Made by a program: the position numbers and the translations under genes
Part shown: in pieces, positions 53,062-61,722 of the stretch
Layout of the letters: the number at the start of each line of letters is the position of its first letter
Numbering within the stretch: the first letter of the stretch is position 1
From: Myxococcus fulvus
GTDB taxonomy: Bacteria; Myxococcota; Myxococcia; Myxococcales; Myxococcaceae
Direction: 5' to 3'
Length of the DNA stretch: 64,000 nt
Assembly (NCBI RefSeq): GCF_900111765.1
Contig: NZ_FOIB01000004.1
Location: 831,756-895,755, forward strand
Notes under the pieces: model-generated
The model's database searches: none
Seen by the model: only the letters and a program-made list of their open reading frames with translations
What the model was told of the DNA's origin: nothing

Positions 53062-53349
53062 CTACGTCGACATGCCCGCCCGGGGTCGCATCAGCCGCGC
53101 GCCCAGCGACACCACGCTCCACCACACCAGACCCCAGAAGAGCGCGAGCAACAGCCAACCCAGCACCGACGGAGGCGCCCAGCCTCCCGACACTCCAGGT
53201 CCATACACGCGCAGTCCCAGGCCGCTCAACAGCATCAACGGCAGATAGACCGAGCCCGCCACCACCGGCCCCAAGGCTTCGACCGGGAACACCGTCACGA
53301 GGAGCTGCACCCCCAAGAGCGCGCCCCAGACCACCCATCGCAGTCGCAT
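53062..53349 (-). CDS. Hypothetical 95-residue membrane protein
   Basis: Three hydrophobic stretches: RWVVWGALLGVQLLVTVFPV, PVVAGSVYLPLMLLSGLGL and VLGWLLLALFWGLVWWSVVS. A basic C-terminus follows (RLMRPRAG). No family recognised. Convergent with the TAP-like gene at 10 bp. The short, strongly hydrophobic make-up supports a real inner-membrane protein. Confidence 0.62.
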   Translation of the reverse strand: MRLRWVVWGALLGVQLLVTVFPVEALGPVVAGSVYLPLMLLSGLGLRVYGPGVSGGWAPPSVLGWLLLALFWGLVWWSVVSLGARLMRPRAGMST

Positions 53350-53506
53350 GGCCCCCAGCCTCCAGTGACACCTCTCCTTGGGTCAAGGCGCGCCCGCCAC
53401 GTCCACGCATCACGCCGCGGACCTCCTTGTTCGCGTGGGCGCATTTCACCTCCCGCTCGCGCTCCGTTTCGGGTGGAATCCGCGCCTCTTCCCGGAGGCC
53501 CGCACC

Positions 53507-54367
53507 ATGTCGTCGACCGCATCACCGCTCGCCGCGCCCGAAGCCTGGAACCTCGTCGCCCCCGAGTACGTGCGCGAGCTGCTCCCCGTGTTCGAGCACT
53601 TCGCGAAGGATGCGCTGACCCGCGTGGCCGCTCCCTCCGGCGCCCAGGTCCTGGATGTCGCCGCCGGGCCCGGCACCCTCGCCCTGCTCGCCGCCCGTCA
53701 GGGCCTGCGCGTCACCGCCATCGACTTCGCCCCCAAGATGCTCGCCGCCCTGCGTGAGCGCGCCACCTCCGCCGGACTCGACATCGACGCGCAGGTCGGC
53801 GACGGCATGGCCCTGGAGCTGTCCGAGCAGACCTTCGACGCCGCCTTCTCCCTCTTCGGCCTCATGTTCTTCCCCGACCGCCCCCGAGGCTTCCGCGAGC
53901 TGTACCGCGTGCTGCGCCCCGGCGGCCGCGCCGTCGTCTCCAGCTGGCGCCCCATGGAGCACTCCCCCGCCATGAACCTGGTCTACCAGCGCTTCGCCGA
54001 ACAGCTCCCCGGCCAGGGCGCCCCCCGCGGCGGCGTCATGCCCCTGTCCGACCCGGACACCTGCCAGCAGGAGATGGGCGCCGCCGGCTTCGACGACGTC
54101 CGCGTCCACCAGGTCTCCGTCCCCGCCCACTACCCCTCCACCGCCGCCATGGTGGACGCCATGATGCGCGCCGCCGCCCCCGTCGCCCTCGCCCGCCGCG
54201 CCCTGGGCGCGCAATGGCCAGACATCGAGAAGACCGTCGTGGACAAGGTCACCCAGGACCTGGGTCCCGGAGCACAGGTCGTCCAGTTCAATGCCTACCT
54301 CACCGTCGGCATCCGTCAACCGACCCCGGATTCCAATACCAGACACCCCTCCACCCCCAAGGGTTGA
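53507..54367 (+). CDS. SAM-dependent methyltransferase
   Basis: 286 residues from the ATG at 53507, with GGAGG eight bases upstream. Class I motifs are clear: QVLDVAAGPGTLALLAARQG (SAM loop), VTAIDFAPKMLAALRERA (acidic ribose-binding residue), AQVGDGMALELSEQTFDAAF, LFGLMFFPDRPRGFRELYRV. UbiE/COQ5-like group. The substrate may be a quinone, lipid or small metabolite. It precedes the large kinase gene by 110 bp in the same direction. Confidence 0.9.
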   Translation: MSSTASPLAAPEAWNLVAPEYVRELLPVFEHFAKDALTRVAAPSGAQVLDVAAGPGTLALLAARQGLRVTAIDFAPKMLAALRERATSAGLDIDAQVGDGMALELSEQTFDAAFSLFGLMFFPDRPRGFRELYRVLRPGGRAVVSSWRPMEHSPAMNLVYQRFAEQLPGQGAPRGGVMPLSDPDTCQQEMGAAGFDDVRVHQVSVPAHYPSTAAMVDAMMRAAAPVALARRALGAQWPDIEKTVVDKVTQDLGPGAQVVQFNAYLTVGIRQPTPDSNTRHPSTPKG

Positions 54368-54477
54368 CCAGCGGACACTCCGACAGCTTTTCGGCGGGGG
54401 CCCCCATACGCCTGCCGGATTATGGCCTTTCCTCTCTCCGGAACACTTGCACTGCCATTGCATCTTCCGGAGACAGC

Positions 54478-57453
54478 GTGGGGACCTACCGGATCGTCAA
54501 GAAGCTCGCCGCGGGAGGCATGGCCGAGGTCTATCTCGGCAAGGTGGTGGGCGCGGAGGGCTTCGAGAAGCCTGTCGCCGTCAAGCGCATCCTGCCGTCG
54601 TTCGTGCAGGACACGTCCTTCGTGGAGCTGTTCCTGCGCGAGGCCAAGCTGGCCGTCACGCTGCAGCATGGCAATGTCTTGCAGGTGCTGGACCTGGGCA
54701 CGAGCGCGGGCCAGTACTACATGGTGATGGAGTTCGTGGACGGGGAGAACCTGAGCGCGCTCATCAAGGCGGCGCGCAAACGGCAGGTGCCCCTGGGCCT
54801 TCGCGAAATCTGCTTCATCGCCCAGCAGGTCGCCGACGGGCTCGCGTATGCCCACGGGCGCACGGACCCGTCCGGCGCGCCGCTCGACATCATCCACCGC
54901 GACATCAACCCCGCCAACGTCATGGTGGCCAGCAACGGCGGCGTGAAGCTGGCCGACTTCGGCATCGCCAAGGTGGCCGACGAGGAGCGGCAGGAGACGC
55001 AGGCCGGCATCCTCAAGGGGAAGATCAACTACCTCTCCCCCGAGCAGGTGCACGGCCGCCCCGTGAACCAGCGCAGCGACATCTTCCTGTTGGGCCTGCT
55101 GCTCTACGAGATGCTCGCGGGCAAGCGGCTCTTCGAGGGCAGCACGCCGCAAATCATCCACGCGCTGGGCAGCTTCGACGAGCGCACCCTGGAGCCGCTG
55201 CCGGGCGTGCCCGCGCCGCTGTGGGACCTGCTCCTGCGCGCGCTGGCCGCCAACCCGGACGCGCGCTGCCCCGCGGCCCGCGAGTTCTCCGAGGCCATCC
55301 AGAGCTTCCTCTTCGACCACCGGCTGCGCGTGGGCGCCGCCGACATCGCCAGCCTCTTCGCCCGCGCTCTCCCCGAGTGGCGCTCGCCGCTGGCGGACCT
55401 GGCCGGCGCGCCAGGCGAGGAGATCCGCCTGGTGGACGAGGACCTCGCGCGCGGGCGGACGCCGCCTCCGGCCCCCAGGGAGGCACGCCGCCCCGTGGCC
55501 GCCACGCTCGCGCCGCCCACGCTGCGTCCGGTGACGCCGCCCCCCTCGGGCCCACAGGCCACGTCCGTGGTCCGACAGCCCGCGCAGCTCGCCGAGCCGG
55601 CCACGCGCCTGGGCTCGCCTCCCATGCTCGGCACCCGCGTCGTGCGGGCGCGGCAGCAGCTGGGCGCCATCCTGCTGACGCGCGGCATGGTGACGCCGCA
55701 CATCCTGAACGAGGCGCTCACGATTCAGAGGAAGCGCGGCGGCAGGCTGGGCCAGGTGCTCGTCCACGAGCGCTGGCTGGAGCCCGACAACCTGGTGCTC
55801 GCGCTGTCCGAGCAGTTCGGGCTGCCGCACATCACCGAGCAGCAGCTGATGACGATGCCGGTGCCGGAGGAGCTCTTGCGCCTGGTGCCGCGCGAGCTGT
55901 GCGACCGGCTGTGCGCCCTGCCCGTCGGCCTCAAGGGCCGCGAGCTGCTCTGCGCGGTGCTGGACCCGCGCGACGTGGAGGTCACCAACAACCTGAAGTT
56001 CAAGGCGGGCGTCGTGTCGGTGCAGGGGCTGTTCGCCTCCGAGCAGGCCATCCGCAAGGCCATCCTCCGCTTCTATGACAACGAGATGCCGAAGGTGCGG
56101 GACCGCTCGCCCATCGAGCTGGAGGAGCCGGCCGAGGCGAAGGAGCGCGACACCCGGGTGCTCCAGTTCGCGGAGCAGTTCACCGGACGCCGCGTGCTCG
56201 ACGGACAGACGCTGGAGGGCCCCAAGCCCGTAGCGCCCGCCGAGCCCGTCAGCCGCGCCACGCCCGTGAAGAGCGACGTGCGCGCGCGCATGGTGCTGGT
56301 GGTGGCCGAGCCCTCCGAGCCTCGCGAGGCCGCGGTGAAGCTGCTGCTGTCCCAGGGGCTCGCGGCGGCCACCAGCCCGGCGGCGGACGCGCCTCGCGCG
56401 CTGGCGCTCGGGGGCTATGACCTGGTGCTGGTGCTCGAGGACACCGTGGCGGAGCCCGGGGCGCTGGCGCAGAAGCTGCGCGCCGCGCACCCCAAGGTCG
56501 AGGTGCGGCTGTTGCCCTCGTACAGCGCGGCGCTGACGGGCGAGGGCGGCCCGCTGGCGAAGCTGGGCGAGGTCCAGGCCCGACTGCTCGACGGCGTGCT
56601 GTCGATGCTGGGGGGCAGCGGGACGCTGGCGCCCGCCCTGACGAAGCTGGCCAGGCGGCTGGCGACGCGGATGGGCGCGGGGCGCGTGGAGGAGGTCCTG
56701 GTCACCACCGCGGCCAGCGCCCTGGCCCTGGCCGCGCGGCTGGAGGAGCCTCGCCGCTTCGCCCTGCCCTCGCGCGCCCGGGCGCTCGCGCTCGTGGGCA
56801 GCACCACGCCCGAGGTGAACGAGCTGCTCGTCTCCGTCCTGCCGGAGGGCGAGGACCGCGCGCCGCCCGCGAGCCGCACCGCCGGAGCCCTGCTGTGCGC
56901 GGCGCGCTTCGTCCAGGAGGTCCAGAGCGCCCAGGCGCCTCCGGCGCGCGCGGCCCAGGCGCTCCAGGCGCTGCGTCAGGACCCACGGCTCCCCGCGCCC
57001 GCGCTGGAGGCGCTCACCGCGGAGCTGGAGTCGACCGCGCAGACGGACAAGGCGGCGTTCCGCGTCGTGGTGGCGGAGACCGACGGCACCAATGCGCTGA
57101 CGCTGCAGATCCGCCTGATGGCGGAGGGCATGGCCACGGTGCGCGCGCGGACCCGGGCGGAGGTGGAGAAGGCGCTCGGCGCCGGAGCACACGCGGCGGT
57201 GCTCGCGGACCCGCTGCCGGACGGAGACCTCCACTCGCTGCTCCAGGCGCTGCGCAAGGCGCCCGCCACCGAGGACCTGCCCGTCTTCCTCATCGTCGAC
57301 AAGGACGACCCCGTCGTCTTCACCGCGGGCCTGGAGGCCGGGGCCGACGACGTCATCGTGCGCTCGGCCAGCCCCGAGGTGCTCATCGCCAAGCTGCGCC
57401 GGAGCATCCAGCAGCGCCAGGCCTCGAAGCGCGGAGCGAAGAGCGCGCCGTGA
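54478..57453 (+). CDS. Ser/Thr protein kinase fused to MshEN domain and two receiver-like domains
   Basis: 991 residues from the GTG at 54478 (GGAG five bases upstream). Kinase, about 1-265: Gly-loop LAAGGMAEVYLGK, Lys36 (VAVK), catalytic HRDINPAN with Asp142, DFG at 160-162. A Pro-rich linker follows. An MshEN-type domain (about 388-520) has two 24-residue motifs, QLGAILLTRGMVTPHILNEA and RLGQVLVHERWLEPDNLVLA; the second keeps the RLGxxLV form that binds c-di-GMP in MshE/PilB proteins. Two receiver-like segments follow (about 603-710 and 859-980, the last with VVVAETDGTNALTLQIRLMA and AGADDVIVRSASPEVLIAKL). Cytoplasmic signalling hub; control of the kinase by c-di-GMP is inferred. Confidence 0.88.
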   Translation: MGTYRIVKKLAAGGMAEVYLGKVVGAEGFEKPVAVKRILPSFVQDTSFVELFLREAKLAVTLQHGNVLQVLDLGTSAGQYYMVMEFVDGENLSALIKAARKRQVPLGLREICFIAQQVADGLAYAHGRTDPSGAPLDIIHRDINPANVMVASNGGVKLADFGIAKVADEERQETQAGILKGKINYLSPEQVHGRPVNQRSDIFLLGLLLYEMLAGKRLFEGSTPQIIHALGSFDERTLEPLPGVPAPLWDLLLRALAANPDARCPAAREFSEAIQSFLFDHRLRVGAADIASLFARALPEWRSPLADLAGAPGEEIRLVDEDLARGRTPPPAPREARRPVAATLAPPTLRPVTPPPSGPQATSVVRQPAQLAEPATRLGSPPMLGTRVVRARQQLGAILLTRGMVTPHILNEALTIQRKRGGRLGQVLVHERWLEPDNLVLALSEQFGLPHITEQQLMTMPVPEELLRLVPRELCDRLCALPVGLKGRELLCAVLDPRDVEVTNNLKFKAGVVSVQGLFASEQAIRKAILRFYDNEMPKVRDRSPIELEEPAEAKERDTRVLQFAEQFTGRRVLDGQTLEGPKPVAPAEPVSRATPVKSDVRARMVLVVAEPSEPREAAVKLLLSQGLAAATSPAADAPRALALGGYDLVLVLEDTVAEPGALAQKLRAAHPKVEVRLLPSYSAALTGEGGPLAKLGEVQARLLDGVLSMLGGSGTLAPALTKLARRLATRMGAGRVEEVLVTTAASALALAARLEEPRRFALPSRARALALVGSTTPEVNELLVSVLPEGEDRAPPASRTAGALLCAARFVQEVQSAQAPPARAAQALQALRQDPRLPAPALEALTAELESTAQTDKAAFRVVVAETDGTNALTLQIRLMAEGMATVRARTRAEVEKALGAGAHAAVLADPLPDGDLHSLLQALRKAPATEDLPVFLIVDKDDPVVFTAGLEAGADDVIVRSASPEVLIAKLRRSIQQRQASKRGAKSAP

Positions 57454-57580
57454 GCACGGGGCCAAACGGACCCGTTGCGTCGAGCGCTGTTCAGCAGGAC
57501 ACAGGCATGCGCGGTGACGCATGCGGGCAATGCGGGAGTCCTCGGCATCATGTCGCGAGTCCTTCCACAAGGAGCCGCGC

Positions 57581-57877
57581 ATGATGCTGAAGCCCGCCTC
57601 GGGGTTCGTGTTGGCGTTGACCGTCGCCGTGGGAATGGTGGTCACCACCCTCTCGCAGGAGGAGCGACCTGGGAGCGAACGCGCGCCGGACTCGAGCGCG
57701 TGTGAGGCCGCGCGTCAGCAGCGGCTCATGTCGGGCGCCCAGGACGTCGAGCCGTCCCTGCTCGTCCAGGAGCCCTCGGGAGCGCTCGGCTACTGTTCGT
57801 GGGATTGCTCGTCCTGCGCCAGCACCGCGGAGTGCAGGGCCCGCAACGCGGGCAGTTGCTACAACATCTGTCCGTGA
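57581..57877 (+). CDS. Small Cys-rich exported protein
   Basis: 98 residues from the ATG at 57581 (AAGGAG upstream). Signal-type N-terminus (KPASGFVLALTVAVGMVVTT), a middle region without cysteine pairs, then a C-terminal knot YCSWDCSSCASTAECRARNA with GSCYNIC (six or seven Cys). Probably folded by disulfides outside the cell. Similar short Cys-rich tails recur in myxobacterial lipoproteins. Ends at a strong stem-loop shared with the convergent lipoprotein gene. Confidence 0.72.
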   Translation: MMLKPASGFVLALTVAVGMVVTTLSQEERPGSERAPDSSACEAARQQRLMSGAQDVEPSLLVQEPSGALGYCSWDCSSCASTAECRARNAGSCYNICP

Positions 57878-57887
57878 GCGGTGAGGA

Positions 57888-57919
57888 CCGCCCGGCGCTC
57901 CATCATGAGCACCGGGCGG
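57888..57919. terminator. Stem-loop between convergent small exported-protein genes
   Basis: CCGCCCGG (57888-57895) pairs with 57912-57919, and GCTC (57897-57900) pairs with GAGC (57907-57910) around a six-base loop; one mismatch between. It lies 10 bp after one stop and 22 bp before the other. Confidence 0.65.
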
Positions 57920-57941
57920 ACACCTCCAGCACGCAGGCGGG

Positions 57942-58220
57942 TCAGTTGCAGGTGGTGGAGAAGTCGGTCACCGCGAACGACGTACGGCGGCCCGAGATAT
58001 ACGCCGTCTCGTAGCAGGAGCAGTGCATGGAGCCGACCCACTTCGTCAGCGTCGCGTCGGAGTAGTAATCAATCCAGTAGGACTGGTTTCCGCAGTAGGG
58101 CAGCGCGTCCTCGCGCGTGTCGAGCTCCGCCTGCGTCTCCTCCAGCGGCTCCGCGCCGCCACAGCCCACCATGAAGCCCGCCGCCATCAGCAACGCACCC
58201 AGGATGTTCCTGCTCCGCAC
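57942..58220 (-). CDS. Small lipoprotein, paralogue A
   Basis: 92 residues from the GTG at 58220. Lipobox FMVGC (ILGALLMAAGFMVGCGG), followed by GAEPLEETQAELDTR and a C-terminal domain with four cysteines (PYCGNQSYWIDYYSDATLTK, MHCSCYETAYISGRR, STTC). It is about half identical to the gene at 58379 and the leader DNA is similar too, so the two arose by tandem duplication. The ribosome-binding site GGAGG is inside a strong hairpin (see next feature). Function unknown; small DUF6289-like exported proteins of this shape are abundant in myxobacteria. Confidence 0.78.
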   Translation of the reverse strand: MRSRNILGALLMAAGFMVGCGGAEPLEETQAELDTREDALPYCGNQSYWIDYYSDATLTKWVGSMHCSCYETAYISGRRTSFAVTDFSTTCN

Positions 58221-58224
58221 GTGT

Positions 58225-58265
58225 GTATCCTCCACCGGGTCTGTCTTCCGGCCCGGTGGGGATAC
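58225..58265 (-). promoter_or_regulatory. Hairpin occluding the Shine-Dalgarno of lipoprotein A
   Basis: GTATCC (58225-58230) pairs with 58260-58265 and CCACCGGG (58232-58239) pairs with 58252-58259, with one bulged base and a 12-base loop. The GGAGG ribosome-binding site (complement of 58229-58233) is in the paired arm, five bases from the GTG start. Confidence 0.65.
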
Positions 58266-58378
58266 CCTAACATCACCTCGGAAAACGATACATCACTGAT
58301 AAACCGAGTCATCCAGGACTCGCGTGCGTGGCCTCCGCGAGGACCTCCGTCCCCCGGTGGCACGCTCGGGGAGCGCGC

Positions 58379-58657
58379 TCACTCGCAGGAGTACTCGTAC
58401 TCCGTCACCGCGAACGCGGTCGTGCGGCCGATGACCCAGGCCGTCGCGTAACACTCACAGACGGTGGCGCCGACCGGGGTCGTGAGCGTCGCGTCGGAGT
58501 AGTAGGTCACCGTGTAGGCCGAGGGCCCGCAGAAGGGCCGCAAGTCCTGGCGAGTGTCGAGCTCCGCCTGCGTCTCCTCGAGAGGCTCCGCTCCACCACA
58601 GCCCACCATGAAGCCCGCCGCCATCAGCAGAACACCCAGCATGTTCCCACTTCGCAT
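58379..58657 (-). CDS. Small lipoprotein, paralogue B
   Basis: 92 residues from the ATG at 58657. Lipobox FMVGC as in paralogue A, with the same GAEPLEETQAELDTR stretch after it, then PFCGPSAYTVTYYSDATLTT, VCECYATAWVIGRTTAFAVT and a C-terminal SCE. Four cysteines are shared in position with paralogue A. The upstream 60 bp are also similar (AAACCGAGTCAT box and GATACCCTA box). Tandem duplication followed by divergence is the simplest reading. Function unknown. Confidence 0.78.
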   Translation of the reverse strand: MRSGNMLGVLLMAAGFMVGCGGAEPLEETQAELDTRQDLRPFCGPSAYTVTYYSDATLTTPVGATVCECYATAWVIGRTTAFAVTEYEYSCE

Positions 58658-58661
58658 GTAT

Positions 58662-58702
58662 GTATCCCCCACCGGGCCTGTCAGCCGGCCCGGTGGCGAT
58701 AC
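58662..58702 (-). promoter_or_regulatory. Hairpin occluding the Shine-Dalgarno of lipoprotein B
   Basis: CCACCGGGCC (58669-58678) pairs perfectly with 58687-58696, and GTATC (58662-58666) pairs with 58698-58702, with a small internal loop. The purine run before the ATG lies in the paired arm. The stem is conserved with paralogue A although the loop and the mismatch positions differ. Confidence 0.65.
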
Positions 58703-58800
58703 CCTATCACTCCACTTCAAAACCAGACATCACCCACAAACCGAGTCATGGAGGACTCTCACGAAGCGGCGCGACACCGCGGGCCCTCGCGGACGCGCCG

Positions 58801-59304
58801 TCAGCCCGCGGCGCGGCGCAGGGCCTCCAGGTCCAGCTTCTTCATCTTGAACAGGGCCTGGGTCACCCGGGCGCCCTTCTCAGGGGACGTGTTGGCCAGC
58901 AACTGGGTCAGCTCGGTGGGCACCACCTGCCACGACACGCCGAAGCGGTCCTTCAGCCAGCCGCACTGCTGGGCCTTCTCGTCGCCGCCCTCCGACAGCC
59001 GTGCCCAGTAGTGGTCCACCTCCGCCTGGGTCTCGCAGTTGACGATGAGCGACATCGCCTCCGTGAACTTGTAGTGGGGCCCGCCGTTGAGCGCGAGCAG
59101 TTCCTGTCCATCGAGCGAGAAGAGGATGGTCATCACCGCGCCGGGCGGCTGACCGCTCGGACCCGCGCTCTGCTCGGTGTACTTCGTCCGCGTGATGACG
59201 CGGGAGTTGGGGAAGACGGACGTGTAGAGCGCGACGGCGGCCTCCGTCTGCTCGTGGCTCTGGAACCAGAGGCACTGGGTGATGCGCTGGAGCTTCTGGG
59301 ACAT
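58801..59304 (-). CDS. VOC-superfamily (PhnB/3-demethylubiquinone-methyltransferase-like) protein
   Basis: 167 residues from the ATG at 59304 (GGAGGG upstream). The sequence ITQCLWFQSHEQTEAAVALY, TSVFPNSRVITRTKYTEQSA, GQELLALNGGPHYKFTEAMS and CGWLKDRFGVSWQVVPTELT fits the PhnB-like branch of the glyoxalase/bleomycin-resistance fold (PF06983). Despite its old name the family is not a methyltransferase. Function unknown; probably metal- or ligand-binding. It stands alone. Confidence 0.9.
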   Translation of the reverse strand: MSQKLQRITQCLWFQSHEQTEAAVALYTSVFPNSRVITRTKYTEQSAGPSGQPPGAVMTILFSLDGQELLALNGGPHYKFTEAMSLIVNCETQAEVDHYWARLSEGGDEKAQQCGWLKDRFGVSWQVVPTELTQLLANTSPEKGARVTQALFKMKKLDLEALRRAAG

Positions 59305-59461
59305 GGCGGGTTCCCTCCGTGGGGTGTGAAGGCAAAGCTGCACAGGCTCGAAGCGAGCGGCCCGGTGGTGCGACCCCGGGGCCTTCGCGCGGACGACGGG
59401 TCGCCTGTCCGCACGAGCGGGAGGAGAGCCTGGGGCCACGGCTCCCCTCCCGTGAGACAGA

Positions 59462-61486
59462 CTAGGGGACGACGTTCACCGTGGCCATCGCCGTGCCCAC
59501 GGTGCCCACCTCGTCCTGGAAGAGCTCCAGGCCCACCGTGTGACTCCCTCGGGCGCCCACCGGGATGTGCTTCGTCATCGTGAAGGTGAAGTCACCGCCC
59601 GGCGGGAGGTTCACTCCCCAGTCGGAGAACTCCGTGTCCCAGCCCGTGGTGTCGTTGTTCCAGAAGTCGTACCAGACCCAATTGCACGACGGCGAGTCGT
59701 GGTTCGCCACGGACACGGTCCACGTCACCTGCGAGCCGGGCGCCGCCGTCACCGTCGTCGGCGAGAGCGTCAGCGTGGGCGCGGCCGTCACGCAGGGCGC
59801 GAGGACGTCGAGGGTGGCGGTGCCGCGCACGGTGTGGCCGGAGCGGGTGACGTCCACGCCCGTGGTGTACGTGCCCGGCGTCATCGAATACGGCGTGTAG
59901 AGCTGCAGCGTCAGCGAGACGGAGCCGGACGCCGCGATGGTGCGCTGCGGGGAGAGCGGGTCCGCGCTCCAACCCGCGGGGATGATGGACGCGAGCTGGA
60001 AGGTGCTGGGGCCACAGGCCGGGCTGTCGCGGTTGACGATGAACAGCTCCACCTCCGGGCGCGCGCCCGGGTAGACGGTCGGCTCGAACGGCGTCACCTC
60101 GACCTCGGGCGCCGCGCGGATGCAGGGGGCCTGACGGTACTGGACCTCCACGGTGAGCCCGGCGGGGGTCGCGGACACCACGCGCAGCGAGAGATTGCTG
60201 TACGGGTCCTCCCAGGTGATGCCCGGCAGCAGCGCCGGGTCGCTCCAGGACGCCGTCAACGGCGTGAAGTCCAGCAGATGCGTCCCGCCCCGCGTGTCCG
60301 CGTCCTGGTAGTGGACCAGCGCGCCGCCGAACACCTGCGCGGGCAGCGTCGGCTCGTAGCCGCCCGTCGGCTGGCGGTACTCCAACCACAGCCACGCGTC
60401 GTTGCCCTGCCCCCGGCGCACCTTGAGGGCCTTCACCCCGGTGGAGGACAGCACCGGCGCGAGCGTGAAGGTGCCGCCCACGCCGTCCACCTGCGTCACC
60501 GCGGACGGAGCCAACCAGCCGATGCGCGCCTTGTGCGGCGCCGCGTAGTGCCCCAGGTTCCAGCGCCCCATCGTCGAGAACACGTCCCCGTACTCATCCA
60601 GGGTGCCTGGCGTGTTCAGCAGGCCCAGCGGCTCCGCGCCGAAGTCGCGCGACTGCGAGTGGTCCAGCGACAGGTTGTGTCCGGCCTCGTGGGTGATGAG
60701 GTGCACGGCGCGGTCGTACGTGTCCATGGACTCGGCGACGAGCCACGCGGTGGACGCCGTCACGGTGCCCGACGGCGTCGGCACCTGCCCGCACGACAGC
60801 GTGGCGAGCCCTCCGTAGAAACAGCCCGAGAGCGGACGCGGGTGGATGACGAAGATGCGGTCATACGCGGTGACGTCCACGTCGTCGCTCACCGCCGAAA
60901 TCGCCGCGTCGCGCATCTCGTTCGTCTCCGAGCACGAGTACGCGCGGTCCAGCGTGTACCAACCCACCACCTCGCCCGTCGTCGTGGTGCGCCCCTCGGA
61001 GACCTCGCTCCAGTAGCCCGCGAGCGAGCGGCGCGTGGTGGAGAAGAACGCCTGCTCCACCGTGGATGGCGGTAGCGACGGCGTGGGCTGCCCCGGGAAC
61101 TCCGCCAGGATGACCAGGCTGCGCTGCACCCCCGTGACACCACAGGCCGGGGTGACGCTCGCGGAGCGGTGCTCCGTGTCCAGCTCCACCGCGTGCGCCA
61201 CGAGCGCGCCGTCCGAGGCACGTCCTCGCAGCTTCACCCGCTGCCCGCTCACCAGCCCCTTGGGCGCCGCGTCCGCGAACACCACCGGGCGACGCTCGCG
61301 ACCGGCCACGAGGAAGTACTCCTGATACGAGTGCTCCAGCGAGGGCGCGTCCACCACCCGGACCTCCAGCTCCCCCTCCCACGCCTGCTCGCGGGACACC
61401 GGCTCCGGCGCCTCCGGGACGGGCTCCTGCGTGCCACAGGCCATGAAACCCACGGCCGCCACCATGCTCCACCACGTACGGGACAT
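59462..61486 (-). CDS. Secreted lipoprotein metalloprotease, gametolysin (M11)-like
   Basis: 674 residues from the ATG at 61486, with GGAGG four bases upstream. Lipobox FMAC. Catalytic motif HEAGHNLSLDH from His266 (HExxHxxxxxH; the usual Gly is Ser), with DRIFVIHPRPLSGC before it. A GWLAPSAVTQVDGVGGTFTL region follows. Two copies of an NEW3-like domain close the protein (VEVTPFEPTVYPGARPEVEL and LTLSPTTVTAAPGSQVTWTV, each followed by NRDSPACG or NHDSPSCN). Likely cell-surface or secreted protease acting on prey or matrix; peptidase M11 family. Confidence 0.88.
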   Translation of the reverse strand: MSRTWWSMVAAVGFMACGTQEPVPEAPEPVSREQAWEGELEVRVVDAPSLEHSYQEYFLVAGRERRPVVFADAAPKGLVSGQRVKLRGRASDGALVAHAVELDTEHRSASVTPACGVTGVQRSLVILAEFPGQPTPSLPPSTVEQAFFSTTRRSLAGYWSEVSEGRTTTTGEVVGWYTLDRAYSCSETNEMRDAAISAVSDDVDVTAYDRIFVIHPRPLSGCFYGGLATLSCGQVPTPSGTVTASTAWLVAESMDTYDRAVHLITHEAGHNLSLDHSQSRDFGAEPLGLLNTPGTLDEYGDVFSTMGRWNLGHYAAPHKARIGWLAPSAVTQVDGVGGTFTLAPVLSSTGVKALKVRRGQGNDAWLWLEYRQPTGGYEPTLPAQVFGGALVHYQDADTRGGTHLLDFTPLTASWSDPALLPGITWEDPYSNLSLRVVSATPAGLTVEVQYRQAPCIRAAPEVEVTPFEPTVYPGARPEVELFIVNRDSPACGPSTFQLASIIPAGWSADPLSPQRTIAASGSVSLTLQLYTPYSMTPGTYTTGVDVTRSGHTVRGTATLDVLAPCVTAAPTLTLSPTTVTAAPGSQVTWTVSVANHDSPSCNWVWYDFWNNDTTGWDTEFSDWGVNLPPGGDFTFTMTKHIPVGARGSHTVGLELFQDEVGTVGTAMATVNVVP

Positions 61487-61722
61487 CTGCCCTCCGACGA
61501 ACGGCGCATCCGGACGGCCATCGCCCGAGGAGCGCCGCCACGCGCCTTGTGCCCCGCGCCCGCGCACACTGGCAACCACCGAGACACCACGGCTGCGTGA
61601 GTCACGGTCGACCGAGAAGCCCTGCTTGGGCGGACCCTCACGAAACATCCTCGCGCCACGGATGCGTCACATCGTCCCTGGGATGCACTAGCATCCGGGT
61701 TTCCCTTTCAAAGGAGTCACCG

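Noticed and set aside
54316..57648. Very long open frame on the minus strand opposite the kinase gene
   Set aside because: It is Arg/His/Gln/Gly-rich with no recognisable domain, as expected for the complement of a GC-rich gene; the plus-strand frame has a full kinase signature.
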